From Episyrphus balteatus (taxonomy: Eukaryota; Arthropoda; Insecta; Diptera; Syrphidae): 64,000 nucleotides of DNA. Location of the stretch: NCBI RefSeq assembly GCF_945859705.1, contig NC_079135.1, positions 108,898,288 to 108,962,287 of the forward strand. Direction: 5' to 3'. The first letter of the stretch is position 1; the number at the start of each line of letters is the position of its first letter. Below, in pieces: positions 23,261-35,979 of this stretch. The translations under genes and the position numbers were made by a program. The notes beneath the pieces are model-generated. The model was not told the DNA's origin. It saw only the letters and a list, made by a program, of their open reading frames with translations, and searched no databases.

Positions 23261-23484
23261 TAGTGATGTGAAAAAAATTAATACTTTTCTTATTGAATTT
23301 TTTATTTTGATAGAAGTCATTTTATGCAATATATATGAAAAAATTGGTGTTCTACTTAAAAACGTTAGGGTTTTTGGGAAATTTTCGTTATAATGAGATT
23401 AAGTTCAAAGTTTTAGCTCCTTAAAATATTCGAAACCCTACGGTTTTCAGAATTTTCCTTACCAAAATAATTTGCACATCACTG
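23261..23484. mobile_element. Short MITE with AGTGATGTG termini
   Basis: The left end TAGTGATGTGAAAAAAATT and the complement of the right end (CAGTGATGTGCAAATTATT) form an imperfect terminal inverted repeat about 19 bases long. The interior is AT-rich and non-coding with a loose inner inverted pair around TTAGGGTTTT and AAACCCTA. No clean duplication flanks it; hAT-like by appearance only. Confidence 0.45.
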
Positions 23485-24356
23485 TTCACCTCACCTTCTA
23501 ATTGCACGAAAATGTTGTATAAACCCGTCCGACTCGCCTTTCACTCAGCCAATCAACCGTCCAATCTGTCCAAAATTAAATTGAACACCACAATCTACCA
23601 TGGCTACCATAATTAACCGCCAACCTGAATGCCCCCGCCCTCTGCTCTGTTATACACGTATAATCGAGTAGATATTATTGTGTAGGAATCTATCTGTCAG
23701 ACAGTCAGTCCAATTCACTGACATTAGTCCGGAAATACTCGGCCATAATAATTATTATTGTTGCATCCATTCAAGGAGTTCAATGTTCTATAAATTTCTA
23801 CAATAAAGGGGTTTATTATTCAGAGATGATTGAACGTAGAATTGGCAAAGATCTTTTAGGAACAGCAAAGATGAGTTATGGGCAATTTGAAGATAATTCA
23901 GTTACTTAAACGATTTACTTTTATAATTTCTTATTTGTTTTCAAATATAAGAAAACTGTAATTTTCAAGGTAATTTTAAAAATAAAACTGGAATAAGTCC
24001 TTTGAATATCAAGATATGAAACCTTATTAAGGACAGTAACAATTTTGAAAGTTTTCTATTAATTTTCTTTTAAAAAAATTAACTATTTTGACGTTACATT
24101 GTTACCAACTGTTTTTGAACTATAACTGTTGAATTTCACTTGTCCAACGAAGACCATGTGTTGTTCTAAGGTCTCCTAAAATCAGTTTTATGAGCCTGCA
24201 TGCATTTTTCAAAATCAATAGACAAGGATAAAAATTAAGTCCTTCTTTAAACGTTTCACGAAATGACGCCTACTGAAATAACGTCAAATTTTATAATTCG
24301 GTTTTTTGCACTTTAAGAAAGCGAAATAATGTCTTCTTTTACTTACCCTATAAATA
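23485..24356. other. Non-coding stretch, no element recognised
   Basis: Unique sequence; no gene or repeat supported. Short CTGTCAGACAGTCAGTC motif near 23,693. Confidence 0.45.
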
Positions 24357-25258
24357 CGGTGACCATCCGTCCCGGTTTACCCTGGACTGTCCCGTATTTC
24401 TACAGCTTGTCCCGGGTTTTTAATTAAGAAACCCGGGACGAATAAGTGTCCCGTAATTTTTAATTTGTGTCCCGTATTTGCACATTCTCTGATTTTTTAA
24501 TTTAAAATTTTTAAAAACTTTGTACGACAAACAAGAAAAACAACAAGCAAAAACAAAAAATTTTCTAAGTCTCCAAAGTCAAAAACCTCTTGGATCAAGA
24601 AGAATTACCTGGACTGTTAAATGTAAGTGACAAATGATTGAAAATTCTCCAAATATTCTAGCACAAATAAGAATTGGTTAAGCTGCGTTATGTGTAACGA
24701 AAAGCAAAATTTTCATTTACGACTTCTTTGTGCATAAAACTTTTAAGGGCTTGTTATAAGTTTAATTAAAGATTATACAATAATTTCAAAACCATTTAAA
24801 ATAAAAATATAATCTTAAAAAACACTCTCAAATTTTGATTGAAAAAAATATTTTTTTAGAAGTTATTTACAGTACCTACCTATTATAAAACCGCTTTCTT
24901 GATTTTGTAAATGGCTTCAATAATTTCAACGAAAATACTCCCATAAAATAGTTTAAATCTTGATATCAAGATAATTAAAAATTATGAAAAATCTTTTTAA
25001 TTTTCAAAATTTTTTAAATTAATTTTGTTTTTTGAAAAATCAATAAAAGCTGGTGTTTTATTTTCCTCGTGATCCGGATCAGATCATTGTTTTTATTAGC
25101 CTTCCAACAAAAGCAGTATTTCGTTTTGTTATTGTTTTGCAAATAAATCAATGATCTGATCTGGATCACGAGGAAAATAAAACACAGCTAATATTTTCAA
25201 AATGATCCAACGAATTTTTTATCTGTATCGGGTTTCGTTTCTAGAAATATGGTCACCG
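24357..25258. mobile_element. TA-flanked MITE with CGGTGACCAT termini
   Basis: Terminal inverted repeats CGGTGACCAT at 24,357 and ATGGTCACCG ending at 25,258, each adjoining a TA (24,355-24,356 and 25,259-25,260), as expected for a Tc1/mariner-type insertion. The left subterminal region is rich in GTCCCG words and includes a palindrome (TCCCGGGTTT...AAACCCGGGA, about 24,410-24,440). It holds a separate 142-base stem-loop and weak similarity to family S near 24,860. No coding capacity. Confidence 0.65.
25048..25189. repeat. Stem-loop with ~40-bp arms inside the TA-flanked MITE
   Basis: The left arm (about 25,048-25,089: AGCTG...TGTTTTATTTTCCTCG then TGATCCGGATCAGATCATTG) is complementary to the right arm (about 25,149-25,189) with one substitution and one indel. 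The loop is about 60 bases. It may be a nested palindromic insertion. Confidence 0.65.
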
Positions 25259-25980
25259 TACTTATAAGACAACTTCTGATTTCGAGATAAAAAAAATCGA
25301 AGAAGACTTATTTTCTTGGTGCTTCTTTGGTGCAGATGAATTTTTGGTAATTTTAAAGTTGCTTTATTTGTTATACATAATTTAGTTCTATAAGGTTAAT
25401 TTAGGACTCGGTAAATAAATTGAAATAAAATCTAAAAAAGTAGGTCCTCTAACTTACCTTAGTTTATAACCTAAAGTTTTTAAACAAAAGTGTTAAGATC
25501 TTCAAAAATTTAATTTTTTTTAATCAATTCGGCTTTAATTTTTTTACATAGCATATAGTGTCGAAAAAAAATCGAGGTCTTAAACAAAACCAATATTCTT
25601 AAAAGTTGAAAATAAGTGGTTTTCGTAATGCTATCCCAGGTTGCTAGGACCTAAACGAATGGATGGATACAGATGATGATGATACAATTGAGTTTTGCGT
25701 TAATTCCAAGTCTCGCTTTTTTATTTTTTTTAATAGCTCCTGTTTAGCTCCACATAACGTTTTAGAGGTATGAAAATTTTCTTGATAACAGCTCTCAAAC
25801 AGCTGATTTAGTTTACTGTACTGGCGTTAAAGATTCAAACAAAACTATGGTTTTATGTTTTTTCTCAAAATATTGGGATAATGGATATAATGACGTTTTC
25901 ATATTGTGCGAAAATTTACATATTTTTAGTTAATCTCGTATATTTCGTCAAAGAGTGAACTTTTTTGACGTGATAACCAT
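25259..25980. other. Non-coding stretch, no element recognised
   Basis: AT-rich unique sequence; nothing supported. Confidence 0.45.
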
Positions 25981-27165
25981 GATGAACCATGGCAGCCACC
26001 ACAAAAAAGTGACGCCATTTTCTAACGTTTCACTCTCGCACTTTCGCAGTGCGCGCAAAAATTTCAATTAAAAATTAAAAATAAACTATTAGAGATACAA
26101 AAATCTTCTATAGCTTATTTGAAAGATAATAACCTAAAGCTTAATCCAAATGAAGGATTTTTAAAAATTCAGTCATTTAATAGTGTAAACAAGGGTAAAA
26201 ATTCTAAAAAATTTTGAAACTAACCTATAACGTTTTGTTTGAACGTTGTACACGTGTTGGGGCTATGACAAAATGATGATTTTGGGTAAAGGAAGGACAA
26301 TTCTAAAGATGCCAGGTGAAAGATGAGGGAAAAAAAAATTAGGCGTCTCATACGAATTTTTTTCCAACACTCTGCGTTGCGAAATATGAATTCTTGAAAA
26401 AACACCTTGTTTTTTAGGGGTATTTTGGGTAATTTTTGATTTTTAGCTTTTTTTGGAGCGTTCAAAAAATCTCAAACTTATAGGACATGTAGGTTTTGGC
26501 CTTATGCATACATGTGAAAACTGGAATCGTTTTGTGAGTTTTGACTGAATAAGGGAAGAAACAAGTTTTTAAAAAACACTTTTTTTGACCGTTTTAGACA
26601 CGACTAAATGTGTGCGAAGTTTAAATAATTTTCGTAAACCCAATTTTGAGATAACGGTAAAATAATATTTTTGAATTCAACAGGTTATAACTTTTGACCA
26701 AGAGCAGATAGAAACTTTATTAAACTTTATATTACCTTTCATTTGGTATATTACACATAACGGTAGACTAACTACAAGCTACACAATGTTAAATCAAGAA
26801 ACTTGCGAAAAACCTCAAAACACCAGTGGAGATCTGTTGCCCCCCGAACAGCCACCAGTGTTTGAAGTACCGTAATCTCAGTCTGGAAATTCGACATGGT
26901 TGACTTTAAAAAATTCTAACTTCACTTGTAGGCATATTTGAAATAAGATTGATACGTCATATGAAAGGTGAAATAATAAGCTTTCACATGGTAAACAATT
27001 TTTTATTGGTTGTTAGGGAAAAAAATGGAATTAATGACGTGAGAACATAAAAATTCATGTTTTTTTTTTTTTTGATAAAAATGATTGTTTTCAATAAATT
27101 ATTTTTATACTTTTTGCGCATTGTAAAAATTTAAAAATGGTTTTATTCTTAAGAAGAAATACTTG
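25981..27165 (-). repeat. Dispersed repeat family R, copy 2
   Basis: Begins GATGAACCATGGCAGCCACC and ends AAGAAGAAATACTTG, matching the copy at 58,233-59,709 through most of its length with indels. The 3' part is the reverse complement of the copies at 2.9, 50.0 and 62.3 kb. Truncated at the right: the GTCTGTAAA...ACGGACGAT end is missing. Non-coding; an 81-codon minus frame inside (26,220-26,465) is not preserved in the other copy. Confidence 0.65.
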
Positions 27166-30127
27166 ATAAAATAGTTATTGTTAGGTCTTAAGACTTTTTT
27201 TTGACAAATAGGAACGATAGCCAAGGTAAACACCAACACCAACCAGCATTTAGGAAAATTTAAGCTTAATATGAAGTAGATAAAACATCAAAGGCAGTCA
27301 AAACGGAGGTATTCAGAAAGAGTAACAAAAAAATGAAAGAACAAAATCTAAATAAAGACACCATAAATATCATACCGATTTCATACTAACAAAAATGAGT
27401 TCCGAAATTGTATAAAATTGTAAACCTATAAATTCCCAACAAAAATATCATGAAAATTCTTACTGATTAAATCGTTTCAATCGTGCTCAAAACTTAAACA
27501 TTTCTTAAAGACAAGTTTCATGATTTGAATCTATTGATTCATTGAATTGTCAAAATATGTCTCCCATTTTTTTCAAAAATATCATTTTCGTTTAGTAAAA
27601 AATAATAAAATTCCCAGATCATACCCTTATCAAAACTAATTTCCATCAAAGTGCTATTATATTTCTTAGCCAAAAACACTCAAAATATACTTAATGAACC
27701 GCCAAAAGGTATGTCTTCATTACATCACTTACTTTTTCTCCCACCCAATAGACTCAAAAATATTTCCATTATCTTATTTATTTTTGTTTCAAACAAAAGA
27801 CAGAAGAAAAAAATAAAACAAAGATACAAAAATCTCGTCATAAAAATAAATTTCAAATCTGTTTAAAGAGAGCAAGCACATCCGACCTCAAGACAGACGC
27901 GGAAAATTATTATTAAAACAAAACAGCTTACAGCTTCTAATAAACCAGCTGGTGGTGGTTTTTCTCTAAGAAAAAGTGTATCTTCTACACAACTTTTTAC
28001 CTACTTACTTACCAACCATCAGCAGAATCAGCTCTATAACCACCTTCTTCAAGCTAATAAGCAAAAAATATTGCCTTCCTTTTGGCTCTTCTGAGGGAAA
28101 AGGGAGTTCAAGTCTACACCCTTATGAATGGTTGGTCGTTGCGAGTTTAGTCAACATTTATTGCCCCCCCCCCCCCATGAAAAAAGCAAAGCCTGGAAAA
28201 AAGGACATCATCCATCCATCCTTAATGATTAATTCACCGAGACACACAGTCAGGCTGAGGATTTATCTCTTCAAGAGATATGGATTTAGATTGTTGTTGT
28301 TGTTGCGATTTTTAGGTGCTGAATTGTGGTAAGAGTGTATTTATGATTCTACTTCGGGTTTTGGTCAATATTTATTGTTCATTTAATGCTCACTCCTCCT
28401 TTCTTCTTCTCAGTCAATGCCATTTCATATGTTAACTCACATGTCGACAGACAAGGATGAACCACATGTTAATTTTTGTTGTTTTATATATGTATTTTGT
28501 CTTGTCGGATGGAAGTGGAAAAAAATTAATATCCTTTATTTCGAAATTGTCATTCAAGATAATTGTGTCAAACTGTCGCACTAATTACTGCCGCTGTTTC
28601 AGCTTGGCAGCGAAGAATTGCAATTTGTTAATTGAAATCCATCAGTTTTAATTTAAAACGTTCCCTCTGTGTTGGCATGGGTTGCAGCTTGCAGCCATCC
28701 ATCGAGCGGCGGTAAATCGGAAGAAACAAATTGCTTTAGCCAAGTCGTCGAAATGAAAAGTCCCTTATCCCGACGAAAGGACATTTTTTTTCGGTAGGAA
28801 TTAATGTGAACTCGTTTGGGAAAGAATTGTCGAGTGATTTTTGCACAGCACGCTTTAATGAGTGGGGACAGAACAGAATACAACACTCAAAAGGATCTCT
28901 TCTTGTAAAACATCTTATATCCTTGTGGTGTAAAAATGGTGGTCTCTGATTTCTATTTTTTTTTTTTTTTATTTTAAATTAACAAAAAAAAAAGAAAATT
29001 AAAATTATTTCAAGTCTTTTGCTGTCTGCAAAGGACAATCATTTTTGATATCCGTCTTTCTGTTTTAGACGAAACTAAACTATACCAAAGGATTTCTTGA
29101 GTTACTTGAGGAGTTTGTTGTTTGTTTGTGTTTGTTTCTGACAAAGTACCTTTACTACTCTTCCCTCTTTTATACGGAGGATGCAACTTAATTATACAAA
29201 AGGGAACAAAACTTTTGATAGTCGCCGTAGTAAGTGAATTTGTTGGTTAACTTTTAAGGACAAAGTGAATGAGAGTAGAGTTGTGTAGTGAATCTAGGTC
29301 AAATAGTTTAATAGGAGTTTCTTTAGCTTAGTGTACTGATTGCATTTAGATGTGGTGAGCAGAATCATTTGTCGTTGGTTTTGGATTCATATAGTCTGGG
29401 AGCTGGTGGTGCAGGAGTCTTATAACCTTGAGAGGAATGATGTATTAGTTCTTCTTCTTCTTGAATTTGGTAGGAGAAAGTTTATTAAAAAAAAAAAACC
29501 AAAAAAAAAAATTTTCAAACAAAAGTTTTCAGATAGAGAGAGAGAGAAAATTTTTGGAATGTGAGTACAAGCGATTAAGTCAGGGTTTTAGGTGAAAGTT
29601 TATATTTGTTTACCAAAAAAACTTTATACCGACAGTTTTATTAGGGTACTATATAGGGTTGCAGTTTGTAATAGGATCTGTGCATATTGATGTAGAGTTT
29701 CTATAAAACTTGCACTTTCAATTGACTGTAACTTAAGTGTTTTCTCTAAAAATTTTCATAATCTCGTAATTCAATTAGGATGTAAAATTTTAAATCTCTT
29801 TAGTAATTAGTTAAATTTGCTTTTAATATTAAAATACTTGAACCAAATGGATGGAGACCATAAGTTTAGAGAAGGCACTTTAAAGTGGACCGCAACTTGT
29901 ATATAGATTTTCTACATGTGCCAGTAGAAAGATTTTTATTGTAAAATAAAGTTGATATGTCTGTCGCTTTTTGGGAATAATTTTAAAAGTTAATAGGTTT
30001 TCCATTATTGATGATCCTAAAATTGCCAATAGATAGCATGGGGACTAGAGTTTTTTGAAATATTGGAACTCGTCCTCATTCAGTTAAATGTTGTCGAAGT
30101 TAAAAAAATATTTCTTTCCAATCTTTC
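27166..30127. other. Non-coding stretch, no element recognised
   Basis: About 3 kb of unique-looking sequence. The part around 27.9-29.4 kb is less AT-rich and includes a 13-base C run at 28,164-28,176. Open frames up to 118 codons (27,976-28,332) are low-complexity and lack any domain. Could contain regulatory DNA, but nothing specific is supported. Confidence 0.45.
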
Positions 30128-30129
30128 TA

Positions 30130-30891
30130 CACCGAAAAAAAAAACCAATATCAATTTAACATTTTTTAAATATCAAATTAACATTTTTTAAATATCAGCC
30201 AAAAATGCTCTATAAAATGTGTTTTATGATATTTAAAATGTTAAAACAACATTTTTATTATCAATATGATATTTAAATGTCACATTTTGGAAATTTTTTT
30301 TGATATTTTATTATCATTTTTTCATATCAATTTCTCATTCCAAATTATTGAAAAATATTAAATAAAAAATTCTTAATGTGTACTAATTTAAAGGCGCTTT
30401 GTGTTTTTTCGAAGTAAAATGTATGATTTACTGAGAAAATTTGATCGGCACTATGATTTTACTTCACATAGTTTGGGAGAAAATAACAAATAAACAATTA
30501 TATCACGCTATAATAGAAAAAATAATATCACCATTATTTTGTAAAGAATATTCCCTATCAGTAATGTTTTGAAAAAAGAAAGAAAATTCTTAAAATAATA
30601 AAAATGAAAAGGAAAGAAATAGGTTTCATTATAATTAACTAAAACATAAAATCTAGTCAACATTGATATTTTAGTTGTCGAAGTGAAATGTTCACTATCC
30701 ACTTAAACTTAAAAAAATGTCAAAATGATATTTTAATTGTCAAAGTGAAATTTTCAGTATATCCCACCTGAAATTAAAAAATGTCAAAATGATATGATAA
30801 AATATCAAAATTGATATTTTAATTGTTGGACGACTTTTGTCACTGAAAAATGTTAATTTGATAGCTGTTATTATCAATTTTTTTTTCGGTG
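30130..30891 (+). mobile_element. Mariner-like MITE (CACCGAAAA termini), copy 1
   Basis: A 762-base element with terminal inverted repeats CACCGAAAAAAAA, flanked on each side by TA (30,128-30,129 and 30,892-30,893). Inverted similarity continues imperfectly for about 50 bases through ATTTAACATTTTT-type words. The interior repeats AAATATC and TTAACATTTTT many times. A second copy at 53,578-54,342 is the reverse complement along its whole length. No transposase frame, so non-autonomous. Confidence 0.75.
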
Positions 30892-30893
30892 TA

Positions 30894-32163
30894 TCCTTTT
30901 AACTATAGTGCTGTACATTTTGAAAAATTTAAAACGCAAAATATTTCTTCAAATCCGATTTCTCAGGTGCGATTTTAACCATTGACTCAAAGTCAAACAT
31001 AAATCAAATAAGGCAGGGTTTTAAATACAAATCATATTTTTTCTTAATTTAAGTATTTCGATTTGATTGTATGATTCAAAGTTCAAAACTTCTTTTTGCA
31101 AACACACTAGTTCATACAAAACAGTAAATCCACTTACCGCGATCAAATAAATCACAACAACCCAACATTGCCAAAAACCCTCAGTCCTTCAACCAAATAA
31201 TAATCTTCAATAGGATCATAGAGTTCATATTGAAATAATACTCAAAAGAATCGCTTTTCTTACCAAAAATCATTCATGTGTTCATATTTCTCTTATCGAA
31301 ATGTGAAACCAATAAAATTTAGGTACTAAATGAACCATATTTCGAAATTTGCTAGAAAATAAAAAAAAAAAAAAAAAAAAAAAAACAGACCTTCACTATA
31401 AAAATCCTTCACCTAAGTAGGTACACAAGAGGTATATAAAGTTTCTTGCAAATAATAAAATAGTAATCATAATCGAAGCGTAAAATACAAAAAAAAAAAC
31501 AAAAATATACCTATAAGATAATCGTGACTTGAATATACAGAGAATTGAGATAGAAAAATGTTCAACAATCAATGAGCCTCATCGACCTCATTAGCCTTGC
31601 GCTAAGTTCTTTCAAATACTATGCTCTTTTTCATATTTCATTGCATATTCAATACGAATAAGTCGTGAAAATATTGAATAAAAAAAAAAAAAATACATGA
31701 TCCTTGTAAGAGGAAAAACGCGTCGCGCTTAAATATTTTGCCCTGTTGTTGTGTATGTTTGACGTCAAGTTCTTATGACTATAGGTATTCCATTATTGCT
31801 AACGTGAGTTTATGCTCAACAACATACCTATGTTAGCTTGACTCGGAGGTAGTTTGAAAAATATTTTTGTCAGCACAAATTCATTATCTTTCCAACTAAA
31901 AGGGAATGATGGAAAATTAATTAAAAAATATTAATACACAAGGCCATTTTCATTAGAAAATTTCACCAAACGAACAATTTATACGTACTTTTTGGTAAAG
32001 AACATTTCAGTTTGGAGATTTTATATAGGTATTTTTTTTTAGAATTTTAGTCATCACTCAAGGTGAAATAAGGGTTATCATTGAGTTTTGTTAGAATATT
32101 CAAATTTTTTCACTTGAAAAAGTCTTTAATATGTACATACTTTCTGCAAATTCTCATAGTCAT
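30894..32163. other. Non-coding stretch, no element recognised
   Basis: AT-rich sequence with a ~26-base A run at about 31,360-31,385 and another near 31,680-31,692. No gene or element end supported. Confidence 0.45.
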
Positions 32164-32760
32164 TAGGGTGGGCCAAAAAAGTCGAATATCTCTTTTTTGA
32201 TTTTATACTCCAATTTATACTCGATTTCTAGACACCTCTAGAACATAATCACCAAATATGAGCTCTTTATATTAATAGGAAGATCCTTCGCTTCGTAGTT
32301 TTCAATTTTTAAATCAATCTCATATTTAAAAAAAATCATTTTTTTTTTCAATCGACCTTTTAGCAAATTTCCTTACATATTCTTATAGGAAATTGAACGC
32401 TCTACAAAAAGGCCCTTGTCACTTTTTTCGAGGTTCAAATTTTGAGAAAATTTATTACAAATAATTTTTTTTCTTAATTTTATAACAAAGTAAAAAATTA
32501 TAGTAATCAAACGGGCAAGACATATTCTTATTGAAAACATCTTGATCTACAAAAAAAGGTCTTAAATACTTTTTTCATTAATCTAACCATTTGAAAGATA
32601 TACGAGATCAAAGTTACAAAAATGTATAAGAACATTATATACTTTTTCAAAATTTTCGAATTCACTTAAAATTCACTATTATCAATTTAGCAAAATGTAG
32701 GGGCTCAAACGTTCAACATGCTCAATATGTCCTACAAAACGTATTAGGTCACGAGAAAAA
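32164..32760 (+). mobile_element. One arm of a TAGGGTGGG hAT-like foldback
   Basis: Starts TAGGGTGGGCCAAAAAAGTC and matches the left arm of the complete element at 48,258-49,575 in order (ACCAAATATGAGCTCTTTAT, GAAAATTGAACGCTCTACAA-like words, TTAATTTTRTAACAAA). No complementary right arm or CCCACCCTA end follows, so only half of the palindrome is present. Confidence 0.65.
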
Positions 32761-33554
32761 TGTTTTTAAATTTTTCCTTTTTTTTGTTTGTAAAAATCTG
32801 TAATTTTTCTTACAACCACAGAAGTCAGAAAACTAACTTAAATCAAAAATTTGGCAGATAAGTACCTACGTGTCAAGTTATTTTATGTTTTTTCTCTTAT
32901 AACATAAACATTATTTCAAATACCTTTTATTTTGATCTCAAACATCGAATTTCACGGTTTTGACTTTTAAACGTCGATATATCGAGTTTCAGATTTTTTA
33001 CATTTTTTGTTTGTGTGTGTGTGACTTTCATATACTCGTATTAAAAATATCTATTGATCCCAGTATGAATTTCTTTTTTCACTTTTTGCTAAGGAAATAG
33101 CTTTTTGACCTCTTTCTAGATTCACCTCAGTTCCCTCTTCTAAAATTTCAAGTTTCTAAAAATCCTAAATATATAAATTTTTAAATTTAATTTTCTTTGA
33201 CGTAAAATTTGGTTAACTCTTCTAAGACTTACCATGTAAACAGGGTGGCGCTGTCGAAGGAACTCAAAAAACGAGCTTAAAGGAAAACCTATGCCTTGAC
33301 AAGATGTCCTCAGGCAACCCATGTGCAAACGGTTTCTGTACACTCTACCTTAAAGAAAATATAACTCTCAACTGGTATAACGATGAGGGTAGGTCGTCCT
33401 TTGGCGGGATCTTCTGCTATCAGTTAAAAATATTTTTTGTGCTTACCGGTGTATAACCACAAAACAACTCAAGATATGAAAAAAATTATAAAGATTTTTT
33501 TTGTGTACAGCATTTTGCAAACTTTATTTCTACCATATTTGCGATCGAATACAA
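32761..33554. other. Non-coding stretch, no element recognised
   Basis: Nothing supported. CAGGGTGGCGCTGTCG at about 33,241 looks like a transposon terminus but has no partner. Confidence 0.4.
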
Positions 33555-33563
33555 ATAAATGAG

Positions 33564-34796
33564 GGGTTGGGGTCGAAATTCTGTATGGGCCAAAATTCGG
33601 ATTTCAAAATTCTGTTTTCCAAAATTCTGTATTTTAAAATTCTGTAAATTCAAAATTCTGTATTTTAAAATTCTGTAAATTCAAAATTCTGTATTCTAAA
33701 ATTCTGTAAATGCAAAATTCTGGATTTCAAAATTCTGCATTCCAAAATTCTGTACTCCAAAATTCTGTAAATGATAAAAGAAAAATTGTTTTGATAATGA
33801 AAAAAAGTGCGCACTTTTTTTCATTATCAAAACAATTTTTCTTTTATCATTTACAGAATTTTGGAGTACAGATTTTTTATATTTTCTATGCAGAGCCTTG
33901 AAGCATAGTTTACAATTCTAACGTAACGGGCCTCTCTCCAACTACGGTTTACATGAATCACATACCTTGATAACACATTTTGTGTTCGACAGCTTGAGTT
34001 AAATGAGTTAATCGTGATATAAAGTGAGTTCAGAAAAAATTGTAAATATTAAATTATTAAAATCTAATAAAGGAAAGGATAAATTTATATCGATAGTTAT
34101 GTTCTACAACGAAAGAGCAACTAAGAAAAAAACATGGAAAATGAAAATATGTATTTTTTTTAATGGAACATCTCAGAAAATTCTTCGGAAAATGAGGTAT
34201 TTAACTCAATTTAGTCTAGCACTTAATTATTTAAGTCTAATTTTTCGAAAAAGTGAAAAAAAAAACAAATTCAAGTTAGCAGAACATGAATTTGCATGGA
34301 AAATGAAAATATATTTTTAATAGAAAAATCTCGGAAAATTCTTCAGAAAATAGGGTACTTAACTGTAACTAGTTAAGCACTTAATTATTCAACATAATTT
34401 GAAAAAGAAATAATTTTTTTTTCTAAAGCAACAGAAAAAAAATTATTTTTTTTTTCTAAAGCAACAGAAAAAAAATTATTTTTGGAGCACTTAAATTAAT
34501 TTTGGGGTACTTAATTAGCACTAAAAGATCCAATAACAAAACTTGTGTTCGGCCCCTCTACTTACTTGTGGGACATTTTTCAATGTAGAGATTTGGAATT
34601 ACAGAATTTCTAAAAGCAGAATAATGGATTTGCAGAATTATGAAAAACAGAATTTTGGATTTACAGAATTTTGAAATACAGAATAATAGAAAAGCAGAAT
34701 AATGGAATACAGAATTATGTTCATGCAGAATTTTTTCTTCAGATACAGAATTTTGGTCATACAGAATTTTGGAATACAGAATAACGACCCGTTCCC
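33564..34796. mobile_element. Foldback-type element with 9-bp target duplication
   Basis: Bounded by identical 9-bp direct repeats ATAAATGAG (33,555-33,563 and 34,797-34,805). Termini are GGGTTGGGGTCGAAATTCTG and the complement of GGGAACGGGTCGTTATTCTG. The left arm (to about 33,770) is a run of short units around CAAAATTCTGTA; the right arm (about 34,595-34,785) is a run of the complementary TACAGAATTTTG. Inverted arms built from short tandem direct repeats, with 9-bp duplications, are the hallmarks of Drosophila Foldback elements; MULEs also make 9-bp duplications. The middle holds a diverged ~160-base tandem duplication (near 34,134 and 34,297) and a 33-bp duplication (34,422 and 34,455). 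No transposase frame. Confidence 0.8.
33749..33872. repeat. Perfect 124-bp palindrome with no spacer
   Basis: Bases 33,749-33,810 are exactly complementary to 33,811-33,872, with the centre at GTGC|GCAC. The palindrome takes in the last CAAAATTCTGTA-type units of the left arm of the surrounding Foldback-type element plus about 40 bases beyond them. Spacerless perfect palindromes of this size are unstable, so it is either recent or an assembly artefact. Confidence 0.9.
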
Positions 34797-34805
34797 ATAA
34801 ATGAG

Positions 34806-35979
34806 ATATGATAAAAGAACTGGATTGGCACCCCTTTTTGTCAATATTGCCGATTCGGCCAATATTGCCGAAACTTCAGGACTTTTAATATGTTCAATAG
34901 AATGCTTTAATTTAGGTCTCCACCAATTTTCAGCTTTTACTTAATTAATTTGGCTATTTGCCCTTTTCTAATCTAGTTTGACTGGACTATAAATAAAGAG
35001 CTTAAAAAATGATATTCCTGGATCAACTGCTCTGATGTTTCATGGAAATCAGTTTTTCTTCATTATCTCTCGTATGTTCAAAAATTCCAAGAAAACTATT
35101 AGTCTATTGATAAGACCCTTTTCAATGTGAATTTAAATTCCTTACAATTTTATTCATACAATTTTGTAATACGCTCTATATTTTTTTTTTTAACTAATCC
35201 TAAAGTTTAAGAGTACTTATTTTCTTACTACTTTTATTTGCACAGCTTTTTTGTCAGGTTAAAAATATGGGAACCCTTTTAAGGCTTGCTTGAGCAAATA
35301 AATATGCACTCTTTAATTTTTTAAATTTTGGAACTATTTTTGCACATTGTGACTGGTCTATCTATCCCGTATCTTGCACCTCTTATTTTCCGACAACGAT
35401 TTTTAACGGATTATTTCCTTAGAAAAAAGAAGAAAAGTTCTATAAGGGCTATACAACAGTCAAGATTTTACCAGCCCAGGTATTGCTCATTGTTTATTCG
35501 GTAGTCTACATTAGTCTAAAGTCTTTGGTGAGTATTCATGTCAAACTTTTGTTCCATTTCACGTATGCCTTTGTTTTATTTTTCTAAAGTGAGCTATTAT
35601 AGAAAAAATATTATTCGAGTGATGAAACTTGGTATCATTGTTTCATGGATAATTTTGTATATTTAGTATCATTGCAGAAATTCTTCTGTCTTTTCCTCAT
35701 TGAACAAGACTATAGAAAAATAAAAAAAAAAATTATTTCACGATGTAGTAATATCGTGGAAAGTATTTCGTTATCACATCACACAACAACTTTACCTCCA
35801 ATAACAATGTTACTATATGAGAAAATGTACTATTTTACATCATACAGACACTGACATAAGAGACCGGAGCTATACGAAGAAGGATGGTTGGATAGATAGA
35901 CAAGATAGATTCATCTAGCTGTAGTTGGTAGGATAGATAGTCGAGAATCAAGATAGATTTCCATCATAAAACGATGTAT
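34806..35979. other. Non-coding stretch, no element recognised
   Basis: AT-rich unique sequence, no gene. GATAGATAGA-type runs near 35,890-35,945. Confidence 0.45.

Noticed and set aside
27976..28332. 118-codon + frame as a gene
   Set aside because: Low-complexity start, includes a homopolymer C run, no domain, and no splice or conservation signal visible.
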